Shown here piece by piece: positions 17,398-25,295 of a stretch of DNA of 64,000 nt (position 1 is the stretch's first letter; the number at the start of each line of letters is the position of its first letter). The notes beneath the pieces were generated by a model. The model made no database searches. It was given only the letters and a program-made list of their open reading frames with translations, and was not told the origin of the DNA. Made by a program: the position numbers and the translations under genes. The stretch comes from Streptomyces rishiriensis (lineage in GTDB: Bacteria; Actinomycetota; Actinomycetes; Streptomycetales; Streptomycetaceae): contig NZ_BEWA01000010.1 in the NCBI RefSeq assembly GCF_003112535.1, positions 1-64,000 of the forward strand, given 5' to 3'.

Positions 17398-18597
17398 TCA
17401 GTGTTCGGGTGCGGCTGTCCGCGGTGTCGGTCCGGGGCGGCGGGAGGCGAGGCCGAGGAGCGACCCTGCGGCGAGCAGGACCGCGAGGGTCGCGTAGCCG
17501 TGTGCCAGGGTGGTCGACGAAGCGATCACGGCGACGAGCAAGGGACCGCCCGCGTCGCCGAGTTCGCGGCCGAGTTCGGCGGCGCCCATGGTCTGCCCGA
17601 GGCGCTCGGTCGGCGTCGAGGCGGCGAGGGCGGCGAAGCCGAGCGGGGTGATCAGCCCGGTGCCGGCGCCGATCAGGGCGGCCCCGGTCAACACACCCGT
17701 CAGACCGGGCAGCGTGGCGCAGGCGAGGCCGACGGCAGCGATCAGCAATCCGGCGCTCATGCCGCCGCGTGGAGTGAGGCGCCCTTCGTCCAGCGCCCGT
17801 CCGGCTCTGGGTTGCACGACGGCCGCACAGGCGGCGAGCACCGACACCGCCGCGCCCGTGGCGACCGTACCGAGGCCGGCTGCCCGGCCGGAGACCGGCA
17901 GGAAGCCGACCCCGACGGAGAGTGCGGCGGTTGCCGCGGCCAGGGCCGACGTCGGAGCGAGGAAGGAGCGTCGGGTGAGGCGCCGGGCAAGGTCGAGGAC
18001 CGTCTGTCGGGCTCTGGGCAGGGGCGCCACGTCGGGCACGGCGAGCGCGGCCCAGGCGGCGACGGCCGCGCCGAGTGCGGTGAGGACCGCGAACAGAAGA
18101 CCCAGCCCGCCGGCCCACACCAGGACGCCGCCCAGGAGCGGGCCCAGGGTGTAGCCGATCGACTTGTAGAAGCCGTAACCGCCGAAAGCCCGGCCGCGTT
18201 TGGCGGCCGGGTTGAGCCGGGCCACCAGGGCGGCGGCGGACGGGGAGAACGCCGCTGCCGCCGCACCCTGGCCCAGGCGGGCCGCCCACAGCAGGCCCGG
18301 ACTGTCCGCCACCATGTACACGGAGGAGGCGGCCGCGAACGCGACGAGCCCGCCCAGCAGCACCGGGCGGGCGCCGATCCGGTCGGCCAGGGTGCCGAAG
18401 ACCGGTTTGAGAAGGACCTCGGCGCCGTCGTACAGGGCCAGCAGTCCGCCCAGAACCAGCAGCGAGGTGACGGCGTCGTCCGAGCGACCGCCGAGATTGG
18501 CGGCGATGCCGTGCGCCCCGAAGGCCGTCGTGAATCCCGCCGCGTACAGCGGCCACATCTGCCGGGCCGGCGCGGCCTGCGTCTTCGCCGCGGTCAC
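17398..18597 (-). CDS. MFS transporter
   Basis: A 399-residue major facilitator with about 12 predicted helices. The loop 2-3 motif region reads LADRIGARPVLLGGL, the typical G-x-x-x-D-R-x-G-R-like signature. GTG at 18597 overlaps the stop of the ChrB-like gene (GTGA, 4 nt), so the two are translationally coupled. The substrate is unknown; the operon context suggests export of a toxic compound or anion. Confidence 0.88.
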   Translation of the reverse strand: MTAAKTQAAPARQMWPLYAAGFTTAFGAHGIAANLGGRSDDAVTSLLVLGGLLALYDGAEVLLKPVFGTLADRIGARPVLLGGLVAFAAASSVYMVADSPGLLWAARLGQGAAAAAFSPSAAALVARLNPAAKRGRAFGGYGFYKSIGYTLGPLLGGVLVWAGGLGLLFAVLTALGAAVAAWAALAVPDVAPLPRARQTVLDLARRLTRRSFLAPTSALAAATAALSVGVGFLPVSGRAAGLGTVATGAAVSVLAACAAVVQPRAGRALDEGRLTPRGGMSAGLLIAAVGLACATLPGLTGVLTGAALIGAGTGLITPLGFAALAASTPTERLGQTMGAAELGRELGDAGGPLLVAVIASSTTLAHGYATLAVLLAAGSLLGLASRRPGPTPRTAAPEH

Positions 18598-19160
18598 CGG
18601 CCCGGCTCCGGGGTCTGGTGCAGGGCGGCGACGACGCGCTCGGCGTAGTCCTCGCAGGCGGCCGTGCACTGTCTGAGCCGTTCTCCGGCCTCGGCCGCCT
18701 CGGGCGTGCCGAACACGTCCCGCGCGGTCAGGTCGCGGTGCCAGCGCCGCAGCCGTTCCAGCGACTGCTCCTCTTCTTCGAGTTCGGCGAGGGTGAACTT
18801 GGCGATGCGGATCTCCTTGGCCAGTTCGTCCTCGAACTTGCCGCAGTCGGCGAGGAACTCGGTCCAGTCGGCCGACCGCGCCGCGGTGAACAGCTCTCGC
18901 AGACGGGCGGCGTCCTGCGGCCCGCGACCCGAGGCGTCCAGCGTCATCGCCTGCCCGCCGGCCTGCTCGGTGAGGGCGAGCGCCCGCATGACGCCGTCGG
19001 CGAAGACCGGCACGTCCGGCACGGCCCAGATGCCCTGCCCCAGTGAGACCGCGCCGACCTTGCGCAGCTCGCGCCAGACGGCCACGCGGTGCCGCGACGG
19101 TTCCGCGGCCAGCTTGATCACGAGGACGAGCCACCGGCCCGATGCTCCCAGCCCTGTCAC
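18594..19160 (-). CDS. ChrB-like regulatory/resistance protein
   Basis: A 188-residue protein of the ChrB N-terminal family. The hallmark block is WLVLVIKLAAEPSRHRVAVW followed by LGQGIWAVPD. The C-terminal half is helical and rich in Glu (TLAELEEEEQSLERLRR). ChrB proteins regulate chromate resistance genes such as chrA; here the coupled transporter is an MFS, not ChrA. The GTG at 19160 begins only a few bases after a set of TGTA-type inverted repeats, fitting an autoregulated, nearly leaderless gene. A further upstream start cannot be excluded. Confidence 0.78.
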   Translation of the reverse strand: MTGLGASGRWLVLVIKLAAEPSRHRVAVWRELRKVGAVSLGQGIWAVPDVPVFADGVMRALALTEQAGGQAMTLDASGRGPQDAARLRELFTAARSADWTEFLADCGKFEDELAKEIRIAKFTLAELEEEEQSLERLRRWHRDLTARDVFGTPEAAEAGERLRQCTAACEDYAERVVAALHQTPEPGR

Positions 19161-19169
19161 ATCGAAAAA

Positions 19170-19194
19170 TGTAGCAGCTGTTACATCCGCTACA
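19170..19194 (-). promoter_or_regulatory. Inverted-repeat operator of the ChrB-like/MFS operon
   Basis: TGTAGCAGCTGTTACA (19170-19185) is a 16-bp palindrome with one mismatch. A second overlapping half-site (TTACATCCGCTACA) continues to 19194. It sits 10-34 nt upstream of the GTG start, where a repressor would block transcription. Confidence 0.6.
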
Positions 19195-19375
19195 TCCGTC
19201 CACGGTGCGTGCACCGTCCCGCCCGTCTCCGGCTCAGCCACCGCACTGCTGCGCGACCCTGCGCGTTCGGAGGAGCTGTGGTGGCGTCCGGCAGGGGCGG
19301 ACCGCAGGCTTGATCTGTATGCGTGCAGGGACGCGCCGCCGAGCTCGGGGTCGCGGCAAGCTCTTGGAGGTTCGC

Positions 19376-20113
19376 GTGACCGCTTCGTCGCCCTCGAGCG
19401 ACACACCCCCGGCCCGGTACGACGACCTGCGGGCCCTGGTGATCAACTGCACCCTCAAACGCTCGCCGGAGCCGAGCAACACCCAGGGGCTGATCGACCG
19501 GAGTACCGCCGTCCTGGGCGCCCAGGGCGTGCAGGTCGACGTGGTGAGGGCCGTCGATCACGACATCGCCACGGGGGTGTGGCCCGACATGACGGAGCAC
19601 GGCTGGGAGAGGGACGCCTGGCCGGATCTGTACCGGCAGGTCATGGCAGCCGACATCCTCGTGCTGGCCGGACCCATCTGGCTGGGCGACAACAGTTCGG
19701 TGATGAAACAGGTGATCGAACGTCTCTACGCCTGCTCCAGTCTGCTCAACGAAGCCGGCCAGTACGCCTACTACGGCCGCGTCGGCGGCTGCCTGATCAC
19801 CGGAAACGAGGACGGCGTCAAGCACTGCGCCATGAACGTCCTCTACAGCCTGCAGCACCTGGGCTACACCATTCCTCCCCAGGCGGATGCGGGGTGGATC
19901 GGCGAGGCCGGGCCCGGCCCCTCCTACCTCGACCCTGGCTCGGGCGGACCGGAGAACGACTTCACCAACCGCAACACCACATTCATGACCTGGAACCTGC
20001 TGCACATGGCGCGGGCGCTGAAGGATCTGGGGGGCATTCCCGCCTACGGCAACCAGCGCACCGCCTGGGACGCGGGCTGCCGACACGACTACGAGAATCC
20101 CGAGCACCGTTAG
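19376..20113 (+). CDS. Flavodoxin-like NAD(P)H-dependent FMN reductase
   Basis: A 245-residue flavoprotein. ALVINCTLKRSPEPSNTQGL is the FMN phosphate-binding loop, and LVLAGPIWLGDNSSVMKQVIE is the second FMN-binding loop. It resembles NADPH-dependent FMN reductases and WrbA-like quinone reductases. The GTG at 19376 follows GGAGG with 5 nt spacing. It is divergent from the ChrB-like operon. Confidence 0.87.
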   Translation: MTASSPSSDTPPARYDDLRALVINCTLKRSPEPSNTQGLIDRSTAVLGAQGVQVDVVRAVDHDIATGVWPDMTEHGWERDAWPDLYRQVMAADILVLAGPIWLGDNSSVMKQVIERLYACSSLLNEAGQYAYYGRVGGCLITGNEDGVKHCAMNVLYSLQHLGYTIPPQADAGWIGEAGPGPSYLDPGSGGPENDFTNRNTTFMTWNLLHMARALKDLGGIPAYGNQRTAWDAGCRHDYENPEHR

Positions 20114-20169
20114 CGGCCACGGCCCGGACCAGCGACCTGCGGTGCTGAGCGGCCGGGCCCGGGCGAAGA

Positions 20170-20190
20170 CCGGCTGCGCTGAGCAGCCGG
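20170..20190. terminator. Hairpin between convergent reductase and subtilase genes
   Basis: CCGGCTGC (20170-20177) pairs with GCAGCCGG (20183-20190) around a 5-nt loop, 7 nt beyond the subtilase stop and 57 nt beyond the reductase stop. Neighbouring sequence contains more CCGG/CAGCCGG copies. Confidence 0.5.
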
Positions 20191-20196
20191 GCCGGA

Positions 20197-21327
20197 TCAG
20201 AGGCCGCCGGTGTTGAGCAGCCGGTTGGGAGTGTCGGAGCGTACGCCGTGCAGGACGCCACGGGTGGCCGTGTGGTCGAGCCAGGTGTGGACCTCCTTGG
20301 CCGTGGCGTGCGGGTGGGCCGACAGATACAGCGCGATCACGCCGGTCGCGTGCGGTGCGGCCCAGGAGGTCGCGCCGCCGTCCTCCGTCGCCGTGCCGCC
20401 ACCGGCGAGGGCGGCGGTCACCTTCTGGCCGGGGGCGTACAGGTCCACGCACCGTCCGTACCCCGACCCGTACGAGCCGGTGTCGCTCCACGGGCGGTCG
20501 GTCGTCGTGGAGGCCGCCACGACGATCGTGCCGGGGACGCCGGCCGGGGAGTGCCGGCAGGCGTCGTCACGGAAGTTGCCGGCCGACACCACCGTCGGGA
20601 TCCCCGCGTCGACCATCTTCTTCACCGCGGCCTCCAGGGCCGTCGACCGGTGGTCGAGGTTGAGCGACATGTTCACCACGGCGGGCTTCTGCGCATGCGC
20701 GGTGACCCAGTTGACCGACTTCACCAGAGCGGCCTCGGCCGCCGCGGGGGAGCCGCCGCCCTCGCTCTCGCACAGGACGCCCTGAACCCGGACGAGCTCC
20801 GCCTTGGGCGCCACCCCGTACTTGGCGCCGCCGATGACGCCCGCGACGAACGTGCCGTGGCCTATGCCGTCCTCGCTGAAGCAGTCGCCGGAGTTCTTCG
20901 CGCCCACGAAGTCGGCGCCGAGCCGGGCGCGTCCGCCGAACTCCTTGTGGGCGACGTCCATCCCGGTGTCGATCACATAGACGTGCACGCCCTTGCCCGT
21001 GGCGGTCGTGGTGAGCTTCCCGTTCAGCGGCCGCGAGCGCTGGTCCAGAATGTCCAGGTTCCACGGCACGTGCCGGGTGAGAGGAGACGCCGCGCTCTGC
21101 GCCACCCCGGACAGCTTCCCGACGGCGCCGGGAGCCCCGGGCGCCGAGTCGGACGACAACCCCTCCCCGGCGGACGTCACGGAGGACGCCTTGCCGTGCG
21201 CGGACGGCGTTCCGCCGGTACCGCTGTTTCCGGCCGCCGCGCCGGCTTTCCCGCCGCAGGCCGAGGCCCCGAGCACCGTCATGATGGTCATCACCATGAG
21301 ACCGGCCTTCGTCACGTTCCGCGTCAC
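20197..21327 (-). CDS. Subtilisin-like serine protease (S8), lipoprotein
   Basis: A 376-residue S8 peptidase. The GTG at 21327 with GGGGGA 4 nt upstream is preferred; an ATG 12 nt upstream is possible. The signal peptide ends in a lipobox-like GASAC, giving a lipidated Cys at about 24. A pro-region precedes the catalytic domain. The triad is Asp120 (VIDTGMD), His157 (GHGTFVAG) and Ser321 (GATSWAAPHATG), with oxyanion Asn in VVSAGNF. The usual TSMAAPH reads TSWAAPH. It is probably anchored on the outer face of the membrane. It follows an IclR gene on the same strand. Confidence 0.9.
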   Translation of the reverse strand: MTRNVTKAGLMVMTIMTVLGASACGGKAGAAAGNSGTGGTPSAHGKASSVTSAGEGLSSDSAPGAPGAVGKLSGVAQSAASPLTRHVPWNLDILDQRSRPLNGKLTTTATGKGVHVYVIDTGMDVAHKEFGGRARLGADFVGAKNSGDCFSEDGIGHGTFVAGVIGGAKYGVAPKAELVRVQGVLCESEGGGSPAAAEAALVKSVNWVTAHAQKPAVVNMSLNLDHRSTALEAAVKKMVDAGIPTVVSAGNFRDDACRHSPAGVPGTIVVAASTTTDRPWSDTGSYGSGYGRCVDLYAPGQKVTAALAGGGTATEDGGATSWAAPHATGVIALYLSAHPHATAKEVHTWLDHTATRGVLHGVRSDTPNRLLNTGGL

Positions 21328-21447
21328 GACGTCCCCCATTTCCCTGCCTGCCTCGCACGCAGTCAGCGCACAAGACGACGCCGGCGCCCGAGCGGTTCCG
21401 GCAGACACGCCGGGCGCGCATCGCGCGCGACCCGGGCTGCGGAGACG

Positions 21448-22296
21448 CTACCGGGGCAGGCCGTGGCCGTCGAACGCTTCCCCCAGCGCTTCGGCCGCAG
21501 CGGTGAGGTCGGTGCGGATCGCCTCCTCGTGGGGCAGGAGGTCCTGCTCTCTGCCGACGACCGACAGGGCGGCCCTGATGTGTCCGGTGCCGGTGCCGGC
21601 GCGGGTGCGGGTGCCGTCGCCACCGCCGCCGTCGCGTACGGGTACGGCGTACTCGGTGACGCCGTGTTCGAACTCCCCCCGCGCGACGACGACGCCGCGC
21701 CGACGGTCGCGGTCGTTGGCCGCGGCGAGTTCCCCGGCGCTGTGGGCCGCGTTGGGGCCGCCGACGCCGATCAGTTCGTAGTCGTCGAGGAGAACGGTGA
21801 TCTCCTCGACGGTGTGGTCGAGGAGGAGGGCGCGTCCGGCGCCGGTGCACCAGCAGGGGGTGACGAGACTCGCCCGGCCCTGCCACCCCTGGGCGAAGCC
21901 CGCGGCGGACTCGGCGCGCAGCAGCCGCACCTGCACGCCGTCGCGCACGGAGAGCCGTGCCCCGGCGCCGTGCGCGACGGCCATGCGGCGCAGGAGGGGG
22001 CGACTGCGACGGAGCAGGCCGGGGTGCAACGACGCGGCCGTGGTGAAGAAGGCGTTGCCGGCGCGCAACGTCGAGTCGTCGCCGCGTTCGAGGAACCCCT
22101 TGTCACACAGGTCCTGAGTCGTGCGCGACGCCTTGCTCCGCTCGATGCCGACCTCGTCGGCGATCCTGCTGACGTTGAAGCCGGTGCGGCCGGAGGCCTC
22201 GCGGTCCAGCACGGCGTTGACCACGCGCAGGGCCATACGCAGCGAGGACGCCGTTCCCGGGCTCGTCCGTCCGGGGGAGTGGCCGTTCGTCGTCAC
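21448..22296 (-). CDS. IclR-family transcriptional regulator
   Basis: A 282-residue regulator. The N-terminal winged HTH spans about 18-75 (GFNVSRIADEVGIERSKASR). An IclR effector domain follows, with the typical WCTGAGRALL block. A Gly/Thr/Arg-rich insertion (VRDGGGGDGTRTRAGTGTG) interrupts the C-terminal domain. It lies downstream of the cyclase gene on the same strand. Confidence 0.87.
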   Translation of the reverse strand: MTTNGHSPGRTSPGTASSLRMALRVVNAVLDREASGRTGFNVSRIADEVGIERSKASRTTQDLCDKGFLERGDDSTLRAGNAFFTTAASLHPGLLRRSRPLLRRMAVAHGAGARLSVRDGVQVRLLRAESAAGFAQGWQGRASLVTPCWCTGAGRALLLDHTVEEITVLLDDYELIGVGGPNAAHSAGELAAANDRDRRRGVVVARGEFEHGVTEYAVPVRDGGGGDGTRTRAGTGTGHIRAALSVVGREQDLLPHEEAIRTDLTAAAEALGEAFDGHGLPR

Positions 22297-22410
22297 CTCC
22301 GCACTATAGGCGAGCCGGTGATCACCGGCCCGGGGCGGCGTGGGCGGGCACTCCAGGCCTGCACCGGGCGATCCCGCGGCTCTGCGTCACACCGGTACGC
22401 GCCGGCCCGG

Positions 22411-22454
22411 TTCGGCTGTGCCGGTTCGCGCCCGTTCGGCTGTGCCGGTTCGCG
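22411..22454. repeat. Short tandem direct repeat (2 x 20 bp, period 24)
   Basis: TTCGGCTGTGCCGGTTCGCG occurs at 22411-22430 and again at 22435-22454, just beyond the cyclase stop. It may be a remnant of slippage; function unknown. Confidence 0.75.
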
Positions 22455-22461
22455 ACGTCTT

Positions 22462-23253
22462 TCAGTCCGCGTGGTGCAGCGCGAAGACACGGGCGGGGAA
22501 GCCCGAACCGCCCTGCGGCTTGGGCCAGGTGGCCACGATCAGCGCGCCCGCCTCCGGGACCCTGTCGAGGTTGGCCAGCAGTTCGATCTGCCAGCGGTCC
22601 CGCCGCAGGACGTAGTCCTCCAGGCCGAAGTCGCCCGCCGAGGTGGCCAGTCCGGGATCGGTGTCGGTCTGCTCGTGCCCGATCGCGGTGACGCCGGCCT
22701 CCTCGAAGAGGTGGCGCAGGACCTCGGCGGACCAGCCCGGACAGTGACTGACACCCGCTTCGTCCTTGTTGGCCATGGCGGCCGGGTCCGGCCAGCGCCG
22801 GCTCCAGCCCGTGCGCAGCGCGACGAACGCCCCGCGCGGGATCCGCCCGTGGCGCGCCTCCCAGGCCGCCACGTCGTCCAGGGTCGGCACCGCGTCCGGG
22901 TCCCCGGCGACGCGCTCGGTGATGTCGAGGACGACGAGCGGAAGGATCATCTCGTCCACGGGGATCTCGTCCAGAGCGCGGGCGCCCGCGACGAAGTGGA
23001 CGGGCGGGTCGACGTGCGTGCCCCACTGTCCGACGATCGTGTAGCGGTGCACGTTGAAGCCGTCGCCGCGGGACATGTCGAAGGGCATCTCGCGCTGTTC
23101 GTCGGGGAAGGCGGGGAAGTGCGGCTGACCGGGGTGGAACGCGTGCGTGAGGTCGGTGCGGACCGTCTGCCCGATCAGTTCCCGGTGCAGGGCCCACAGC
23201 GGCGGTTCGGCGGTGACGGTGTCCGGGGCCGTGAAGTCCGTGTTCGAAGTCAT
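22462..23253 (-). CDS. Cyclase-family metal-dependent hydrolase (kynurenine formamidase-like)
   Basis: A 263-residue hydrolase of the Cyclase/KynB family. The metal motif reads GTHVDPPVHF (HxxxDxxxH). Other family blocks are DLTHAFHPGQPHFP near the N-terminus and IGHEQTDTDPGLA in the second half. Members hydrolyse N-formylkynurenine, isatin or similar amides. AGGGA lies before the ATG. It is downstream of the NIF3-like gene on the same strand and lies between two IclR regulator genes, so a small aromatic catabolite is a plausible inducer (inference). Confidence 0.85.
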   Translation of the reverse strand: MTSNTDFTAPDTVTAEPPLWALHRELIGQTVRTDLTHAFHPGQPHFPAFPDEQREMPFDMSRGDGFNVHRYTIVGQWGTHVDPPVHFVAGARALDEIPVDEMILPLVVLDITERVAGDPDAVPTLDDVAAWEARHGRIPRGAFVALRTGWSRRWPDPAAMANKDEAGVSHCPGWSAEVLRHLFEEAGVTAIGHEQTDTDPGLATSAGDFGLEDYVLRRDRWQIELLANLDRVPEAGALIVATWPKPQGGSGFPARVFALHHAD

Positions 23254-23419
23254 GCCTGCTCGTCCCTCTTTCTCGGCGTCGTACTTTGCGTGGTTCTCCG
23301 CATGCCTCTCCGCGTCGTGCTCCGGGACGTGGGCGGCGGGGATGTGTCGCTCTGGGGCTGGGTGTCGGATCGGTGCCGCATGGCCGCGGGGCGAGGGCGC
23401 TTCCGAGGAGGGGCGGGGG

Positions 23420-23893
23420 TCAGGCCCGGGAGACGAGGTCCAGCGGGGCGGAGAGCTCGATCACCGGAATCTCCCAGGGGTGGGCGTCGGCGATGCGGGC
23501 CAGGACCTGCGCGAGCGCGTCGTCGTCCGCCGCGGCGTCGACGTACGTGGTGACGGCGAGCGTCGAGGAGAGGACCCGCCCGCCGACCGAGCCCAGTGAG
23601 GGTCGGGCGCCGGGCCGTATGGTGAATCCCTCCGCCCCGAGGGCCACCTCGAACACGTCGTCGTAGACGCCGAAGTCCCCCAGCTCGGGTGAGGCCTCCA
23701 GGACGTGCAGGAGCGAGGCGAAGGACTCGTCGGCGCGCAGCGCGTCGAGGTCGCCCTTCGCGCAGGCGGCCAGGGTCGCTTCCGCGACCGGCCAGTACAC
23801 CTTGATCGCCCGGACCGTCCGGCGTCGGACGGTCGTACGGACGGATGCGCGGTCCTCTCCGGCGGCTCTCGGCGTGATCGTGGTCGTGGCCAT
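23420..23893 (-). CDS. Stand-alone NIF3 insertion-domain-like (YqfO/CutA-like) protein
   Basis: A 157-residue soluble protein. From about residue 65 it follows the pattern of the domain inserted in NIF3/YqfO proteins: GDFGVYDDVFEVALGAEGF, IRPGARPSLGSVGGRV, then TTYVDAAADDDALAQVL and the hallmark AHPWEIPVIEL (AHPYEEPAYD-like). The N-terminal 60 residues are basic then helical. NIF3 catalytic metal-binding parts are absent. It is likely in the same unit as the cyclase (166 nt apart). Confidence 0.65.
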   Translation of the reverse strand: MATTTITPRAAGEDRASVRTTVRRRTVRAIKVYWPVAEATLAACAKGDLDALRADESFASLLHVLEASPELGDFGVYDDVFEVALGAEGFTIRPGARPSLGSVGGRVLSSTLAVTTYVDAAADDDALAQVLARIADAHPWEIPVIELSAPLDLVSRA

Positions 23894-23973
23894 ACGCAGT
23901 CAATCCTCGGTGGTCGGTGGTCTGGTCGGTGGCCGGAAGTCGGCGCTGGTGGACGATGCAAGGATGCTATGCG

Positions 23974-23988
23974 TGCATTAAATGCACG
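23974..23988. promoter_or_regulatory. Perfect 7-1-7 palindrome, likely IclR operator
   Basis: GTGCATTAAATGCAC is a perfect inverted repeat in an A/T-rich pocket with more half-sites around it (GATGCAA, GATGCTATGC, GATGCAC between 23955 and 24010). It sits between the divergent NIF3-like gene and the IclR gene at 24147. The position and size fit an IclR-type operator. Confidence 0.65.
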
Positions 23989-24146
23989 GCAAGATGCAAA
24001 TGATGCACACTGGTGAAGAGTGGAGGCGCAGGCGGGGTGAAACCGCGGAGGTACGATGCGGGCCGTCGGCGCGGAACGAACGTCACCGGGACCTCGCCCT
24101 GGCGGACCCGCGCACCGGCACGGCGGAGGAACGGGCGGAGGAACAG

Positions 24147-24911
24147 GTGGACTCAAGCGTGGCGAAGGGCCTGGACGCCCTGTCGGCGCTCGCCCATCGT
24201 CCAGCCGAGGGCGGACCGGGAGCCACCGCCGCGTCCGTCTCGGAGCTGGCCCGCAGGCTCGGACGCGACCGCAGCCAGCTGTCCCGCGTGCTCACCGCCA
24301 TGGCGGCGGAGGAATTCGTCGCCCGCGACGACGTCTCCGGCGGCGTCGCCCCGCACTGGCGGCTCTACACGGCGGCACGCGACCTGACCGCGCACCGGCT
24401 GCGCACGGACGGGCTCACCGCCCTGGAGGGCATGGCGGCCGAGACCGGCGAGAGCTGCTACCTCGGAGTCCTGGTCGGCGACACCACCGTGACCATCGCC
24501 GAACGCGTGCCCCGGGGCAGTCGGCAGCTCGGCTCGTGGATCGGCCGCCCCTACCCGGCCTACTGCAGCGACTGCGGCCAGGCCCTGCTCAGCGACGCCG
24601 ACGACGACGAGGTGGCTGACGTCTTCGCCCGCACGGAGTTCCTGCGCCACGGCCCCAACGCGCCGACCGGCGTGGACGATTTCCTGCGTCGCCTGGAGGA
24701 GACCCGTCGGCGCGGCTACTCGATCGTCGACGAGGAGGCCGAACCCGGCCTGTACTCCGTCGCCGTGCCGGTCCGCGACTTCACCGACGAGGTCGTGGCC
24801 GCCGTCCAGGTCGTCGGACCGCGACGCCGCCTGCAACCCCGGACGCGGGAGTGCGCGGCCGCCGCCCTCCGCTGGGGCGGTCGCCTGGAGAGGGCCCTTC
24901 GAGGCGCCTGA
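24147..24911 (+). CDS. IclR-family transcriptional regulator
   Basis: A 254-residue regulator. The winged HTH (ASVSELARRLGRDRSQLSRV) is followed by the effector domain with YLGVLVGDTTVTIAERVPRG and AYCSDCGQALLSD. The GTG start is chosen because GGAGG lies 5 nt upstream; an earlier ATG at 23982 would place the palindrome inside the gene. It probably represses the divergent NIF3-like/cyclase unit and itself. Confidence 0.88.
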   Translation: MDSSVAKGLDALSALAHRPAEGGPGATAASVSELARRLGRDRSQLSRVLTAMAAEEFVARDDVSGGVAPHWRLYTAARDLTAHRLRTDGLTALEGMAAETGESCYLGVLVGDTTVTIAERVPRGSRQLGSWIGRPYPAYCSDCGQALLSDADDDEVADVFARTEFLRHGPNAPTGVDDFLRRLEETRRRGYSIVDEEAEPGLYSVAVPVRDFTDEVVAAVQVVGPRRRLQPRTRECAAAALRWGGRLERALRGA

Positions 24912-24955
24912 ACAGGCGCGTACGGCACCTCCGAAGAAGTCCGTGCGCGAAGGAT

Positions 24956-25012
24956 GAGCCGATCTGGCCGAAGGGCGAGCCGATCTGTCGAAGGGCGAGC
25001 CGGCCTGGTCGA
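24956..25012. repeat. Imperfect ~20-bp direct repeats
   Basis: GAGCCGATCTGGCCGAAGGGC at 24956-24976, a near copy (one base shorter) at 24977-24996, and a diverged third part to 25012. It lies just after the IclR gene in an otherwise empty stretch. Confidence 0.6.
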
Positions 25013-25230
25013 GTCCGGTGGCGACAGCGACCACGCCCGCGCCCCGTCGAGAGGCTTGACGGTGTTGAGGGTGGTCGTTAGCTTTCGTGATATCCGCAGT
25101 CTTGGACACTGTTCATGATGTCGAACGGCCGAGGCGTCCTGTCGAGCCGCCGGGCCGCCGAGCCAGGCCGTGCGCGACATCGGCAGCACCTCTCGCAGGA
25201 AACCGGAACACGTGTAGTCACCGCTGTAAA

Positions 25231-25244
25231 TGGGAGCGCTCCCA
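25231..25244. promoter_or_regulatory. CebR-type operator
   Basis: TGGGAGCGCTCCCA is a perfect 14-bp palindrome identical to the established binding site of CebR, the LacI-family cellobiose/cellotriose-sensing repressor of Streptomyces. It is 52 bp upstream of the glucuronoxylanase start, where a bound repressor would block transcription. The regulator gene is not in this window. Confidence 0.9.
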
Positions 25245-25295
25245 TGAAGTCGGCAATGTCCGTACCGGGATCAGCAGCCAAGAGGAGGAGGGGAC

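Noticed and set aside
20248..23553. An open frame of over 1100 codons on the + strand
   Set aside because: It is the antisense shadow of the subtilase, IclR and cyclase genes in GC-rich DNA. Its product is low-complexity Arg/Gly/Val with no family pattern.
23982..24146. Longer N-terminus for the second IclR regulator
   Set aside because: The extra 55 residues are Arg/Glu-rich with no homology pattern, and the ATG lies inside the operator palindrome.
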